64,000 nucleotides of DNA, from positions 434,001-498,000 of the forward strand of contig JADNYV010000011.1 in NCBI GenBank assembly GCA_015501055.1. Reading direction: 5' to 3'. The DNA comes from Mucidula mucida. Taxonomy: Eukaryota; Basidiomycota; Agaricomycetes; Agaricales; Physalacriaceae. The notes beneath the pieces are model-generated. The model had not been told where the DNA came from. It saw only the letters and a list, made by a program, of their open reading frames with translations, and ran no database searches. Positions 1-12,714 of this stretch are shown here, one piece after another; positions within the stretch are counted from its first letter, which is position 1; every line of letters begins with the position of its first letter. Made by a program: the position numbers and the translations under genes.

Positions 1-937
1 ATGGATCTCCACCAACGCTCTTGTTGAGTCGCGACAGAGGGAATAGCAGGCATGAAATGGCTGAATAGGTATGGTCGACCCAGCACGCGGGGTATTAAGG
101 GCGCGAACGACCCGATAAATAGACGTCGACCAATATATAGTGATGTGAACGGCGATAAGACCGAATTAAAAACGTCCTGCGAATGAGCGACAATTACAGA
201 ATGATGGTCAAGATCTTACCGGCCCCTCCGTTTTCAGTAACCAGTACACATCCCCTTTAGGACGCATCTATTTTTACCCTGCCTGTGTGACGTTACCCCA
301 GCCAACGATCGAAGTCCACTGTGGCCAAAAATGCGTGTCCACCGCCTCCCGTGGGGTATGGTGGTCAGAGGAGGTCAGGGGGTGACATTGTCCTATTGAG
401 GTTCTATTGACTCCTATTCGCCTTTTTTTGCCAGGTTATGTGTCACTAGGAGGGTGCTTTTAGGGCATTCTTGTCTAGTGTGGCGTATTGTTCAATATTC
501 CATATGGACCCAGACTTGAACGTTCCACATGAAGTCGGTCTCAAACAGGCAAATCATCTGATGTGATCAATTATAGGTATATTTATGCATTCCGGTAGGA
601 AAGGATACTCATCAGACAACGTTTTATCGTATCTGACATTTACCTCTAGATTCACGTCACATCACCCAACTTACTATACACTATAGCATCCGCCAAGCCC
701 ATCAACCTTACACGTACACGCACGTTCGATGAAGAAGCATACAATCTCTGGTTCTGCTCAAAGTATGTACGCTACCTACTTCCATGCTATATGTAAGCGC
801 GTCAAAGAACTATAGAAACATGCAGAACATAATAAGAAACGTAAACGAAAGAAAAATAAACAGGATGCAAAACAGAAATGCGACGTGCTAAGATACCGAG
901 ATGGAGGCAGTCAATGCGAAGGAAGAAACTATGCGAT
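1..937. other. No gene seen; 3' flank of the eIF4G gene
   Basis: Both strands carry frequent stops and no recognisable protein, tRNA or repeat. The right end holds the 3' untranslated region of the eIF4G gene that reads leftwards and stops at 938. A gene lying mainly outside the window could have its untranslated end here, but nothing in the sequence shows it. Confidence 0.5.
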
Positions 938-3900
938 CTAAGATATAAGCTCAAGAAGCTTGGCGCTCCCCTCCGACTTGGAGGCTATCTGTGTCCGTTG
1001 TTCCTCTGAGAGGTCCGCGCCCGTGATCATTATGGCCAGGAGGTTGGGAGCCTTCGGCGCATCAATAGCAATATCGTCCAGGAACTCGGCAACAGACGCT
1101 ATGCCTTGCTCGAACGCGGCTGAGGCACATAGACTCTTTGACGAGGCACGCGCAAAGAAGTCCCCAACAAGCTGTGCGTCAGCCTCCTTCGACTCGATCG
1201 CAAAAGAAACCAACTTGTCGACCAAGAGGTGATGGTGCAATGCGGGTAGTGAGCTGAAGTAGTCTTCTGCCTCATCCAAGTTCCGGACCGCGAAGAACTC
1301 TTTCAGGTCCTCCTCAATCTTCTTCTTGGCATCCGCGACAGCCATCTCCGGTGCAGCGCTCTCCTCAGTCGGGGATTCCACCTCATCGTCAGATCCTTGC
1401 TCAGTTTCCGCGGTGGTGGATTCCACGGGCTTGGATCGAGGCGCCAACACAAGTTTCTTCCGTTGAGTAGGTTCTAACGACACACATGAGTAAAAAAATT
1501 CAAGCGAATAGATCATGTAGAGTACCTTTCGGTGCAGATGGCTCGGCGGAAGCCTCAGAGTTCTGGAGCATCGAGAACATGTTCTGCGATGAGGAATTCG
1601 TTCGCTGTATTGATTCACGCTTGTCCTTCTTGCCAGAGGAAAAAGTGCTCTGAGGACCAAACGTCATCGGTGCAGTCGAACCCTTGCTGATTTGGCCGAA
1701 CTTCGACAAGTCGCCAGCCTTGGGAGGTGCACGAGGCGCGGATCCAGCGGTGGTCCAACCATCTGGACCGACTTGCTGTTGATCTCCACGGTCACCGCCG
1801 CGTCTGGATCCACCACGAGACATCGTCATTTGGCGCTGATACGACTCCTTCTCAGCGACAGCCTTCTCCTTGGCAGCCTAAATCGAAGGCGGTTAGAGCC
1901 ACGAAGAGAGGCAGACCACAAGATACACTTACGGCCTCGTGAATTTGCGCTATCGTTGCAGGAGCTGCGACAGCCTTCCGGTTAATCCACCGGCGTTCAC
2001 GTAACTCGATAACGTCCTGCGATAAGGTGTAAGGAAAAGAAAGTCAAGCAACGTATAAACAAATTTACCTGTAACATGTACTGCATCCGCGAGCTGACAT
2101 TGCTACTCTTCCTCAACTCCTTCATGCGAGAAAAGTACACGTCCATGTGGGCCCGAGCCTTCTGTGTGTCCAGCATTTCCCCGACAGTGGCCAAAAGCTT
2201 GCAGAGTGATTCGATCTCCTCCTCCTCAGGGTTATCGACATTTCCAAGGAGTTTCTTGACACACTCGTGCATGATACGCTCGGTCAACATCTGGAGCTTG
2301 AATAGTTCTCCAATAAACTTGATCAAACCGAGGCCTTGACGCTTCGCCTTTTGAGCGGCGTAGTACTCATCCGAGTAGAGTGCAATCTCCTCGCCCTTGT
2401 CCTCATTTTCGGCCTTGGCAGCTTCATCTTGACCAGCCTTGCCAGCCGCGGCAGCCGCAGTAGTTTCTTTGGCCACCCACCCACGCTCGAAGTCTTCCTG
2501 ACACCGATTTAACAAGTACTTGCGGAAAAGATGGCCACCAGTGATGGGTACGCCACCCTGTCCCTTGATTCCGTCGTCCTGAACCCGGTTGCTGATTTGT
2601 TCCATCATCTTCCGACATAAGCGTGCGTACATTTCAGACCAAGCAGCTTCGTCCGTAGCTTTCTCGAAAACAAGACGAATGACCTGGATAAGGGTGCGAC
2701 CGTCCTTCTCGTTTTCCGACTTGTTCGCCCATGCGATGATTTGGTCGGAGATGGAGTCGAACTTCTCCATTGTGAGTTTGTTGAGAAGACCCTTGACCTT
2801 GCGATCAACAACCTCAGGAGAGTCGGGAGCCACGGCCAAAGACTTGCGGTCCCAACGGTTCGCGGAAGCCTGTAGAGGCGCGACAGGTTCAAGCATGGCC
2901 TGAGCCAGAGAAGCCGCAGAACCGTAGCCGCTAGAGCCATGTTGTGAGGCCTTGTTGCTGTCGTTTCGCTTCTCGCCACGCTTGCTCCGAACACGGTTGC
3001 TACCCATAGGAGCACCCGGACCGCCTTGACTTGCTGTGCGCTGCATCTGACTGGGACGGAATCCAGAAGCGCTGCCGACAGAGGCCGTGCGGGTGGACAT
3101 GTTGAAGCGCTCGTCGCTGCTGAGTTTGGAAGATGTGGTCGTGCCAAAGTTGCCCATGCCCATGCTGAAAGGATTGGAGGACGCCTTGCCAAACGAGCCT
3201 GACGGGAAACCACTGGCGGAAGCTTGACGTTGAGGTACTGATGCGTTGGAGGTTTGGCGGTGACGACCTGAACCTCCACGGCTCAAGGGGAAGTTGCCTT
3301 CTGAAGGTTCGAGACCAATGGCATCGAGAGGAGGAAGCATATCCGGCTTTTCTTTGCAAATGGACATGAACTGCAACAGGAATTCACGATCGTATCTGTA
3401 AAATGAGCATTAACGTTAGCCGCAACTCATAGACAAAGTACGTACCTGAACTTGTTGTCCTTTGCGCCAATATTGAGCTCAACGCTGGGACTCTTGACGC
3501 CCTCGGGGTATGGAACGCTGCCAAGATCATTGATGATACGAGCAGTAGCAAGAGCAGAAGGAAGGGGTGCGGGAATGTTGGATCGTTGAGCACTTGAGAG
3601 ATCAAGAGGACCGGGTCTACGTCGGGGAAGTTCTGTAGGAGCTGCAGTGTCGATGCGAAGATCTTTCCTGTCGAGTTTGGAGTCCTTGGCGGGCTCAATA
3701 AGCTCGCCTTCCTCTGGCTCGGGGGTGGAAGGAGCAGGAGTCAAATCTTCCTTGGGGGTAGCGGCTTCAGCCTTGGCTTTGGCCGCCTCCTCTTCAGCGA
3801 GAAGAGCCGCCTCCTTCTCTTCAGTCTCCACCCTCAGCCGTTCCTGCTCCTTGGCCTCCTCCTCCTTTCGGATACGTTCCTTCTCTGCCTCTTCCTCTGC

Positions 3901-5592
3901 CTTCTTCTTGTCTTCTGCCTCCTTGAGCAGACGCTCAGCCTCTCGCTCTTCTTCCTCCTTCTTGCGCCGCTCAGCCTCCTCCTCTACACGCTTCTTCTCT
4001 GCAGCCTCCTTCTCCTCCTTCTCCCTCTGCTCCTTCTCCCGCTGAGCCTTCTCGGCCTTCTCCTTCTCCTCTTTCTCTCTGCGCTCCTTGTCTTCCTTGT
4101 CCTTGCGCACCTTGTCCTCGGCGTCCTGCTTGGCCTTGAGTTTCGCATTCTCTTCTTCTATCCGTTTCTTTCTTGCTTCCTCTGTTTCCATCCGTATTAC
4201 GCTGCGCCGATTAGGACTTGCAGGTGCAGGCGACGTTATGGACGGAAGCGAGCCAGCCGAATGCGCCGGACTGTGATGCTTCAGATTTTCCAAGTTTACC
4301 TCAGTGCCGTCAGCTTTCTTGAGTGATATCTTGGTCCGTGGGACAAAACTGCTGGCATTCGGATTATAGGCCGCTCGGCCATTCGTAGTCGAAGGTGTTG
4401 GAGGAGGCGAGGCTATACTGCTAATGCTGCCGGACGAAGAATGTGAGATGGCTGGAGGAGAGTGAACGTTGTGAGCAGCAGGGGTAGCATGCGGTGGCGT
4501 CGGAGTTCCAGGACCTTGCATGGTCATCGGAGGATTTCGCGGCGAAACAGGCATCCCATTATGAGGCGGTAAATGGGGACCAGGCGGTGCTTGCTGGGGC
4601 GGCATTTGTCCGGGTTGCGGCATATACCATCCCGAATAACCGTAAGCAGCATATGGCTGGCCCTCCATGGGCGCAGGATACTATGCACGAGGTCAGATAA
4701 GGTTAATATTAGCTGAATGAAGCATACATAATATTGACCCCATGGTTGCATTTGTGGCTGCATTTGTGGTGGCGGCATGTTGTTCGGTGGAGGATGTGAA
4801 GATAACCGAGGGCTACCCATCTGGGGAGGCCCAGTAGGACCACTAGGCATTCGCGAAGCAGCACCATTCGGTATAGCGTGTCGATATTGAGGAGATTTAG
4901 GCCCTGATTGGGCACCGTTCGGACCGGCAGAGGGTGGAGGCTGCCGCATGCCATTTTGTGGCACAAACTGCTGGTACGGTGACGTTGATGCAGGAGGTGT
5001 ATGCGACGAGGGAGGTTGTGCAGCGACGGCTGGCCGCACGCTGGGGGAAGAGGGCTGCGACGGTGCCGAAGTCGACGCTGATGACGAGCCCTGAAACAGT
5101 TTTGCTATATCCACTTTGCCTATCTTTGCTACCGTAGAGCTCGCTGGTTTGGCGCTAGTCTGCACGGCCGATTTGCCATTAACCTGGCTCACAGTAGCCG
5201 GAACAGTGCCAAAAGATTTGACGCCCTCAGACTTTATTGGTGGGGTCGGGGTAGGGGCGGGTGATGAAGAAATCGGTGCGTTGACATCGTCAATCGATCC
5301 AAAAGACACGGAAGGGCCTGGGCGGCCACGTCAGCTCACTATTACACCGAAAAAAGGACGCGAAAGTACCCTGTTTGGTGGCGCCTACGTTACGCGGGAT
5401 TCCAACGCCATCCTTGATGGGTATACCTTGGCCTAGCGCACTGGGACGTCGGGAATGGGTCGGATGGGTTGGCGTACTGGAAGGGGCCGGTGACTGAGAT
5501 CGTGAAGACGAAGGCGGGCCTTTTGACCAAGCTGACTTTGATGGGAGCTGGGGAGGATTCTTTGGTACCGTAGCAGTTGAAGATTTGCTCAT
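938..5592 (-). CDS. eIF4G: Translation initiation factor eIF4G
   Basis: Scaffold of the cytoplasmic cap-binding complex eIF4F; it joins eIF4E on the cap to eIF4A and eIF3. The N-terminal third is Pro/Ser/Gln-rich low complexity. A very long Glu/Lys-rich stretch (about 3700-4200) follows, probably a single alpha-helix or coiled coil. The eIF4E-binding motif YDREFLLQF is assembled across an intron at 3376-3440. A MIF4G domain follows (about 2350-2830, beginning DRKVKGLLNKLTMEKF), then a Ser/Arg/Gly-rich linker, and an MA3 domain closes the protein (about 940-1340, ending SAKLLELIS). The start at 5592 is the first ATG of the open 5' exon. At least five short introns can be placed with consistent phase and the frame is intact throughout. 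The length, roughly 1,400 residues, fits fungal eIF4G. Very secure call; exact borders of the small central exons are less so. Confidence 0.93.
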
Positions 5593-6878
5593 TCTACGCC
5601 GCCATCGTCAATCAAAACAACGAATAGCAGACAAACAAAGCAGAACGCACGAATTTTGAGAAAAGCGTCGATAAGTGTGGATTTAGTTGACTTTGATTTG
5701 AAAAAAAAAAGAGTCTCTGTCTCGTGTGGGTCGGTCGTCAAAAGTGACCTGCCAGCAGGCGAGAAAACAGCAGGAGAGTGAGTGGGGTCTAGTAGCGACT
5801 AGGCTTCGGATGCTGCGAGGAGCAATCCGCGATGTCTGTCCTGTAGGCAAGGACGATGGACGAAGACAACAGCAGCCTCGCCGAGCACCGAAAATTACAC
5901 GGGGACCCCGGAAACTCCCGAATATGGTAAGCGGTCCCGCCCCGTTTTGAGTCACGGATGACGCAGCCTGCGCTATCACTGCTACTAGACTACTGGACTC
6001 GGAACTCAGATACGAGTGCCCCCTTGGTTTCCTTGGCTAGACAAGGAATCTGCATTCTTCATGCCATTCTATACCCCGTTTATCGCTTCATTACCGCAAA
6101 AGAATGATCTGTAGCTTTCCTTATTCGATCCGTCGCCTTGTCGTAGGGCTCCTCAAGGCTCAAGCATGTTCTCTGACCCATCTTCTGCCGCTATCGTCAG
6201 CTTCCTTTACTGGAGATGCTTGTTTCCCACCCTTTCAACGCGCACTGTCGTGCTATTTATCAGCCAACGGAGTTATGATAATACTGCGCGCTACAATCGA
6301 ATATGTCGTAAATGTTCGATTGGAACCGATATCTTGACTCTGAAGAGCTCCTCAAATGACCCTTCCACCCTCGTTGGGCTCCTCAGCAATCGCACAGGTT
6401 TTGAAAGACCTGTACCCCGTTGCATGGCCATACACTGACATAGTCCTTACTTCCAGATGGCTGGTTATTTCTCCTACCCTTCATTCAACCGGGTCAACCA
6501 ATGACACTTGGGTGCGCGCTGAGAGTTTCCGTGTAATGCTTATTGATTAACGATTCCTATATCACTAACTTCCCTCCATTTCATACAACAACTTAACGCC
6601 AGCTGTCAAGGCTACTCATGCTTTCTTTCTCCTCCAAAACGAAATCTATTGTGCTGTTTGAGTTTGAACATCACAGCGCTCGATGCATGTCTGCGCATGA
6701 CTTTGTTTAGATTCATAGGCAAGTCATCCTATATTTTCTTAGCAATGTCGGAGCTCGTGGCTAGTACAACATGCTGAAACGCAGAATAACCTGGCAAGGG
6801 CTACGCAGCGCTAACCATATCTCATCGGTGAAAAAGAAGGTATATTAATGCTACAGATCGATCAAACAAGGCGCTTGT
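5593..6878. other. Intergenic: eIF4G promoter side and 3' flank of the 7TM gene
   Basis: No protein-like frame on either strand. The segment next to 5592 must hold the eIF4G promoter and 5' leader; it contains an A10 run at 5701-5710, a plausible poly(dA:dT) promoter tract. Short open frames on the plus strand around 6104-6550 overlap each other in different frames and resemble nothing I know. Confidence 0.45.
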
Positions 6879-8222
6879 CTACAGCGCCTGTCCGGGATAT
6901 ACGTCAGGCTTATGTGAACCAGCAGCCGACGACAGTTCATATTCCTCGCTATCGTTGCTTCCCTTGATTTCCACAAACACGCTGCCCGTCGTGCTCCTGG
7001 GGTCCGCGCTGCGAGCGCCGAACATGCTTTCAGTCCCCAACGTCGTGGTCCGTGGCGCCTTGTTCGCGGCAAACTGCGGTCCGTTCGTTTCTATAGTCAT
7101 CTTGGTCTGCATGTCGTTCAGATCGTTCGACGTCAGACCTAGACAAGCCATGACAATAATCATCGTCGGAACGATAGCCTGCCAAAAGTGTGAGAGCGTG
7201 CTGGACAAGATTGAAGTGCCTTACAGTCAGCTGAGCGATGGGGTCGTAGACGATGTAGAACGCGTTCGAGTTCAGGAAGTATAACGTGATCTCAATGGCG
7301 ACGGCAGTCGAATAGATCAGGCCAGACTCGACTACCAGCGTAAGCACCCTACGGTAGCGGAAGGATGAACCAAAGTTCAGTTGTCTTCCAAGATGCCTAT
7401 GAAAAGATCAACGGCTGACTCAACTATGAAAACTTGCTCTCACCAGATTCTGAATGCAATCAACGAAGTGACAACAACATTCGTCACGAGGTTGAATGAG
7501 AACACACAGCCGTTCCAAAGCTGTAGCGTATGCACAAAGGCACTGTGTGAAGTCTTCGCTTGAGCGAACACAACAGTCTGTCCGAACCCACTAACTACAA
7601 CAATTTTAGAACGAACCCACCCAACTAAAACGCCACATACCAGCTGACCCAGTGATAAGCATAACTGGGAATATGCATATCAACCAGCTCTTCCCCCACA
7701 CATGGTAGCAACGCCACACCTGTCGAATTGCGTTTAGCTTTGAGCGTGACATACACAGCGTTATGCACGTACCACTATGCTATCCCCAAGAATAGAATTA
7801 ACCGTATGAAGACACACTTTGGCAACATTTGCCGGTATCGAGACGTCTTCAAGGTACCACGCGTGTCAGAGTAACATGGGGGGGGGGCCACGCACACGCA
7901 CCGGAGAAGAAAGCACCTGGTCCACCTGAATTATTTCGACGAATTATGAAGCCCTCGATAAGCCGCTGGAATCCAAGAGACACGTGTGTAGTTGAGAAAC
8001 AGAACATCAAGACCGCCACGGGGAAAATGACTCTGCTAATACTCCGTTTTTCTGCTTATATCTTGCAATCCATAGGTACGAGCAGAAGAGGAGGAGATTG
8101 ATTCCTGGAGAAGTCATAGACTAAGAACGCGCTTGCAATGATGAGAGGTGAGGTTCACCGTAAAAGAGTGTTTCGAGCCATATAGCAGTGAGGTACGCTT
8201 TGTCGAGAGGTATCGCTCCCAT
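6879..8222 (-). CDS. Seven-transmembrane orphan protein of basidiomycetes (one apparent frameshift)
   Basis: Multi-exon membrane protein of the large uncharacterised 7TM family expanded in Agaricomycetes. It begins MGAIPLDKAYLTAIWLETL, followed after an intron by LLLFCSYLWIARYKQK (TM). Then come STTHVSLGFQRLIEGF, VWRCYHVWGKSWLICIFPV, SFNLVTNVVVTSLIAF, VESGLIYSTAVAIEITLY and AIVPTMIIVMACLGLTSND, and a hydrophilic cytosolic tail with TTLGTESMFGARS. All are typical of the family, and the introns can be placed in phase. The frame breaks at an A5 run (plus-strand T5, 8047-8051): six A restore KQKKRSISR, so a base is either missing from the consensus or lost in the genome. An intron near 7875 contains a G10 run. 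Ligand and function are unknown. Confidence 0.75.
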
Positions 8223-9063
8223 GGGTGGTGATGCAGATCTGATATTGTCTTTGGGGATCCTGGATCTTTATACAGTGACACTACGCGGCCTCAAATCTGA
8301 ATGCATGGAGCAAGAAAAGATGGACGAACAGATCAAAACCTCATCAGGAACGCCGGAAGTTAATATGTCGGGATCCGGGATCCCAAAGTCTATGCGTTAC
8401 CACGAACTTTGGGGAAGGGTGGTGGTAAGCGCTGAAGCTGGAGAGGTTCTTATAGAATTTCGAGCCCATGTGATGATACTGTAATTTCAACTTGGAAGCG
8501 AAAAATAGGGGGCGCAGAGAATTGGAAGAAAAACCCTGGATCAATCGGCATCAGGCGACCCGGTAACGTATCACTCATGAGAGAAAGCCATTGTCAACAT
8601 CGCCACGCTCAACATGTATGCTGTCTGTCAAATTGTGACAAGTGAGCGGTTGTGCATAGTTTGTGTTCCACGAGGTCACTATCAAGACACGAGGTACACT
8701 CCGCTATGCAAGTTTGATGCTTTTGATGCGCGATATCATGATTGGCTACCTATTTTCTGCTGGGCGAGCGAATCAGCGCAGTTCTGGAGCTTCGGTATAC
8801 CTGGGACTCCATCAGCACCTAGTCTCTGTCCCAATGCGCCACATCGCTGTTATCACACGCAACCCACACAACTCCGCGGATTATGTTGTCCCTTTTCCAA
8901 CAAGGGCTCGTATTAGATGGCCTCTAATCGCCAATCAAGCCTGCTGATTATCTTGTCCCAATCCATCAATGTCCTGTTCACAACATGGCAAACACGCGTA
9001 GACTGGTCTGCTCCTCGACTTGCTCTCTTACTCTCACTGTATACACATCACTAGATCGCCTAC
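8223..9063. other. Intergenic, nothing recognised
   Basis: Short overlapping frames around 8614-8947 (plus) and 8344-8544 (minus) lack splice-consistent neighbours and match no family known to me. The right part would contain the promoter of the small plus-strand gene that starts at 9064. Confidence 0.4.
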
Positions 9064-9718
9064 GATGAACCAGGTCTGTTCTTCTCACATAAAGCAATGA
9101 CCAAGCGTTGACATTGAATAACCCTTCTGCAGCCGCATCACGATGCTGATGTACTTTGTGATCTTTTCATCACAATGAAGATCGAAGATTCCCTAAAGAC
9201 GAATGTTAGGCACCTTACAATCCTGGATAATGCACGGATCACTGACCCTTTTCAAAGACACCTCCGACCTTCCTCGCCGCGATGGAGTGCGACAATTGTC
9301 CAGTAGGATACCCACAACATGTCTCTTGGAGGAGCTTTGCTCAACAGCAGCCTTAACGATAGGCTCATGACGAGGTTATGTACACCGGATGCGCATACCT
9401 GCAAGCAATCCAAGCCCAGCTCGAGTCTTACCCTACCACGAACGGCGAATACCTCGAAGCGATATTCACGCATCGGGAAATCCTGTCGGCTTTCCCCCCG
9501 GGCACAAGGACTGCGCGCACGGGCTCAACGTTTTAGCCTCAGCGCTAGAAGCTCGAGCATGGAGGGCAGACCGAGATGCCGATAGCGAGGCGGTGGCGGC
9601 GTTTCGACACGAAGCGCAGATGACAGCTACAGCACTGTAAGTGGTTACTTTATCAGCAAGCCTTCTCTCATAAATGACCGCGCTCCGCTCAGTGGAATCA
9701 CGTTTTGATATGCACCAC
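9064..9718 (+). CDS. Small hypothetical protein, split and apparently frameshifted
   Basis: Not a family I recognise, but the pieces look like real protein. Exon 1 is MNQ, then an intron ending ttctgcag. Exon 2 reads PHHDADVLCDLFITMKIED and on to SSPRWSATIVQ. A later stretch reads VMYTGCAYLQAIQAQLESYP, FTHREILSAFPPG and HKDCAHGLNVLASALEARAW, ending QMTATAL. The last two pieces are in different frames and join if the C6 run at 9494-9499 has seven bases; another shift is needed near 9370. The stop may be 9638-9640, or an intron starting at the gtaagt there may lead to TGA at 9716-9718. The protein would be mostly helical and about 180 residues, with no visible signal peptide or membrane segment. 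Confidence 0.45.
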
Positions 9719-9913
9719 CTGTGACTTGGTTAGATGATTCCTACTGTAATTATGCGTTGGAGACGCGTTTACTGAGAGGAGCGATCTTGGGTCGTGCACC
9801 GTACACTTCGGGACCCAACCGGCTATTTCAAGACTATTTGTAGCGTCGGGATGATTAAGGCAGCCCTGCCATAATCCCTTCCCTCTACATCCATCTTGTC
9901 ATTTCCTTTCGCG

Positions 9914-10837
9914 ATGTTCAAGACATACACTGAGAATATGGAAGAGCCAAAGGCGCCGTCATACACTGGAAGATATGTTGAAAGTCCTGTTGCCTCAAAA
10001 AAGCGTGAGTACATACCGACTGACTGAAGCTGAGATGTAGAGCTAGAGCGATATTCCAGATACACAGGAAGAACAGGATGCTGAAGACGACGAGGCACGT
10101 CGGAAGGCGATGAAGGACCTTGTCCAGTCATGGATGGACCGGCTTCAGCTGATTAGCGTGATAACCACATTCTTCGCGTCTGTAGAAGCTGGAATGCTTC
10201 AAATTACGACACCCAGTTCACCGGACGAAAGTTCAGCGTGGCAATCTGCTTGTAACGCATGCATCCTTGGCGCGTTGGTGATGCACATTAATGCCTGTAC
10301 GCGTCCAATTGTCGGTAACATGAAAATATCGACTGACGCACCATTATTAGCATTCGTATCGTTTCTTTCCGCCTTTTTCTTGATTAGATTCAAGCTATCC
10401 GAAGCGAAACAGGAGGAATTGAAAGCCGAGGGGATTGAGCCAGCGCCTTCGGTGCATACAAAGCCGGGTTCAGTCATTTTGAACATGGCAGCACACCATA
10501 TCACAGGCTCACCGAAAGATCCCCGCCCAGGCCCATCAAGATGGCAGCGTCGTCGTCGTCTTCGCGAGGGATCTGGTCAGCTAATCCACATCTCGTACAA
10601 GTCGGTCCGTTTCAAAGAACGCCCCCAGTGCATCTATTGAGTCGGATGCACTCGCTATGTATCGCATCGGCGACAGTGGGATTCGCGTTGATGATGGGAG
10701 GGATAATTTGCTTCACTTGGGCGATGCAGCCTCGGAGCGTTAGCATATTCACAAGTGCATCTATGGTGGGATCGCTAGGGAGTGGCGCATATGCGTTGAT
10801 GCGTAAGGGTAGTGGTCATTCCATGTATACAGACTGA
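9914..10837 (+). CDS. Four-transmembrane orphan protein of basidiomycetes
   Basis: Starts MFKTYTENMEEPKAPSY. An intron with a gtgagt donor follows, then an acidic stretch (TQEEQDAEDDEARRKAMKD) and four predicted membrane segments: ISVITTFFASVEAGML, ACILGALVMHINASF joined by splicing to VSFLSAFFLIRFKL, SLCIASATVGFALMMGGIIC and VSIFTSASMVGSLGSGAYAL. A charged loop, KLSEAKQEELKAEG, separates the two halves. Three introns give one continuous frame with no interruption, ending HSMYTD. This layout, with a short cytosolic N-terminus, paired helices and a Ser-rich linker, recurs in Agaricomycete proteins of unknown function. No enzymatic motif is visible. Confidence 0.72.
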
Positions 10838-11286
10838 ATGTTATGGATGAAACGATGTGTCGGTGCGCGGTGACTGCCAGTCCCGAGATGAGAAAGGCTA
10901 CGAACGCCTTGCGCGCCTTAGATGCTCTGAAGTCTAGTTGCGACAGAAAATGATTTTGTCTATGATCAATTCAGCAAATATCGACTTTCTTAGAGTGAGT
11001 ACAGACCTCTTCTGTCCGGCGCTATGCACCAGCACAAACTCCCGTCGAAGTCTAACCTAATCAAGCAAAGGATTATGTGAATTCACTACATAAGGGCAGT
11101 CACGTTCCTTGATGTCTTCAAGATGTCTTCGCAAAGGAAAATAATACGAGCCCTTGAAAGTTGAAGTTGTAGGTGTAAACGGAAGCCCTCAGAATCTTCT
11201 CAGGATACCCAAGTGGAACGTAAGCGTCATGACAGGCAATCGGCACGCTTTGCAGCTCTCTTTTGGACGATCATCTTGCATCCGGC
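10838..11286. other. Intergenic, promoter region of TIM22
   Basis: Short spacer between two genes on the same strand. No open frame of interest and no obvious regulatory repeat. It should contain the terminator of the 4TM gene and the promoter of TIM22. Confidence 0.45.
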
Positions 11287-11996
11287 ATGAGTGGTGTTGA
11301 CCCAAGGTTCCCTTTCTCCGTGCCAATATACCCTGTGGGAAAGGAGCCACTGCCTCCTGGCCTCACCGAGGATGACAGGGAGGCCTGGCTGCAGGCCAGG
11401 ATGTTCCAAAACAGGACCACTATGGTCACCGAATCCGCCCCGTTCAAAAGCGCCATGGCTGGCGTAATGGGTACGTGTTTATACTTTGTTTTTGACTGAC
11501 TTGTATTCATGTCATTTAGGCTTCGGTATCGGAGGTTTCTTCTCCCTCATGACCACCTCATTTCAATATGAGGATCCTCTACTGCGCCAGCAAGCTGCCG
11601 CGGGCGCTTCGCAGAAAGTCAGCGTCATTCTGAAAGATATGGGTAAAGGTGTAATTTCGAGCGGAAAAGGATTTGCAAAGGTTGGAGCATTGTATGCTGG
11701 TATAGAATGTGTGATTGAAGGGGTACGTCGTGTTCCAACAGCATCAATTAAAACCTTATTTCTTTTTCGTAGTATCGCGCAAAAAACGACATCTACAACT
11801 CTGTATCTGCGGGATTCATCACTGGTAGTTTCCTTGGACGAAATGCTGGACCGAGAGCAGCAATAGGCGGCGGATTGGCATTTGCCGCATTTTCTGCGGC
11901 TATAGACTTGTTTCTTCGACGGGAGCCTCCAGAGTGCGTTCACGTCTCTGATCATAATTCTCTTCTCTTGCTAATACCGCGGCCAGTGATGACTAG
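11287..11996 (+). CDS. TIM22: Mitochondrial inner-membrane carrier translocase subunit Tim22
   Basis: Channel-forming subunit of the TIM22 complex, which inserts carrier proteins into the mitochondrial inner membrane. Four exons (11287-11470, 11520-11722, 11773-11933, 11987-11996) give a 185-residue protein. The Tim17/22/23 domain is evident: [20 protein letters not shown], then [20 protein letters not shown], then [20 protein letters not shown] and [19 protein letters not shown]. Glycine-zipper helices are visible in all membrane segments, and the C-terminus is REPPDDD. The last exon encodes only three residues and the stop. The start is the ATG at 11287; no ATG lies upstream in frame in this exon. 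Length and motifs match fungal Tim22, and the frame is intact. Confidence 0.93.
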
Positions 11997-12714
11997 ACCA
12001 CCTTTCATTTCGCACGTTAACTTATTCGACACCTCTCAATCATTATCTCGATCATTGCTGCTGTTCAACTAGCCTGCCTGTTGGATTGCTGCTATTAAAT
12101 GAGTGCGAAACTTCAAGGTCCTATTGACACTTCTCGGCGTCCACACATCCACACTCTCCGTTGGAACACGTCGTGATTTACGATGGCCTGAAGTTACTGT
12201 ACTAATCGGCCTTGCTGAAAAGAGCTCAAATAGTTACAGTAGGAATCGCCAGTACGGAGATTCTACCTTTCCAGAGATGCGCCGGAGAATCAAAACGGGA
12301 TTGTTCTTCAGGTCATCGTTACTACCTTTATGCATTTTGTTTCACAAGCCTTTGAGACGGGGAGAGGTGCACCTCGGCTCGGCTTGATGCATGGGATCTA
12401 ACGACAATTGATACTAATCATTGTCGACTGGTGGCAAAGTTGAGATTTCTCGTCGACAATTCGTTGACGAGCGTTGTACTGTTTGAATCACTAAACCCAA
12501 TTTACGTTGATCATACGCGTCGTCTTCTTGGCGCGTCCTTTTTTTCCGCTGATCAATGGCGCATATGTCATCCGTTTGATCGGCAGTGCAATCCGTCGCT
12601 TTGCTTCTGGCGTTCACTCAGGCCCGTGCACTATATAGATGCAGCATAGTTTACTCTGTAACTGGCCCGTTCTTCTCCTCTCAGTCACCCCACTTCCCCC
12701 CGCTTATCTCGGCG
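11997..12714. promoter_or_regulatory. Intergenic with a TATA-like box upstream of the lipase-like gene
   Basis: No gene seen. A TATA-like element, TATATAG, lies at 12632-12638, about 80 bp upstream of the ATG at 12715, and a pyrimidine-rich stretch precedes that ATG, as in many fungal promoters. Assignment to the lipase-like gene is by position only. Confidence 0.45.

Noticed and set aside
3647..4276. Long Ser-rich open frames on the plus strand
   Set aside because: They lie antisense to the Glu/Lys-rich helix of eIF4G, whose GAG/AAG codons read as Ser/Leu codons on the other strand; no independent signal.
6104..6550. Overlapping plus-strand frames of 64-90 residues
   Set aside because: Several frames overlap without splice signals, and no family resemblance.
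8614..8947. Two overlapping plus-strand frames of about 95 residues
   Set aside because: Mutually exclusive frames, no conserved motif; probably chance in intergenic DNA.
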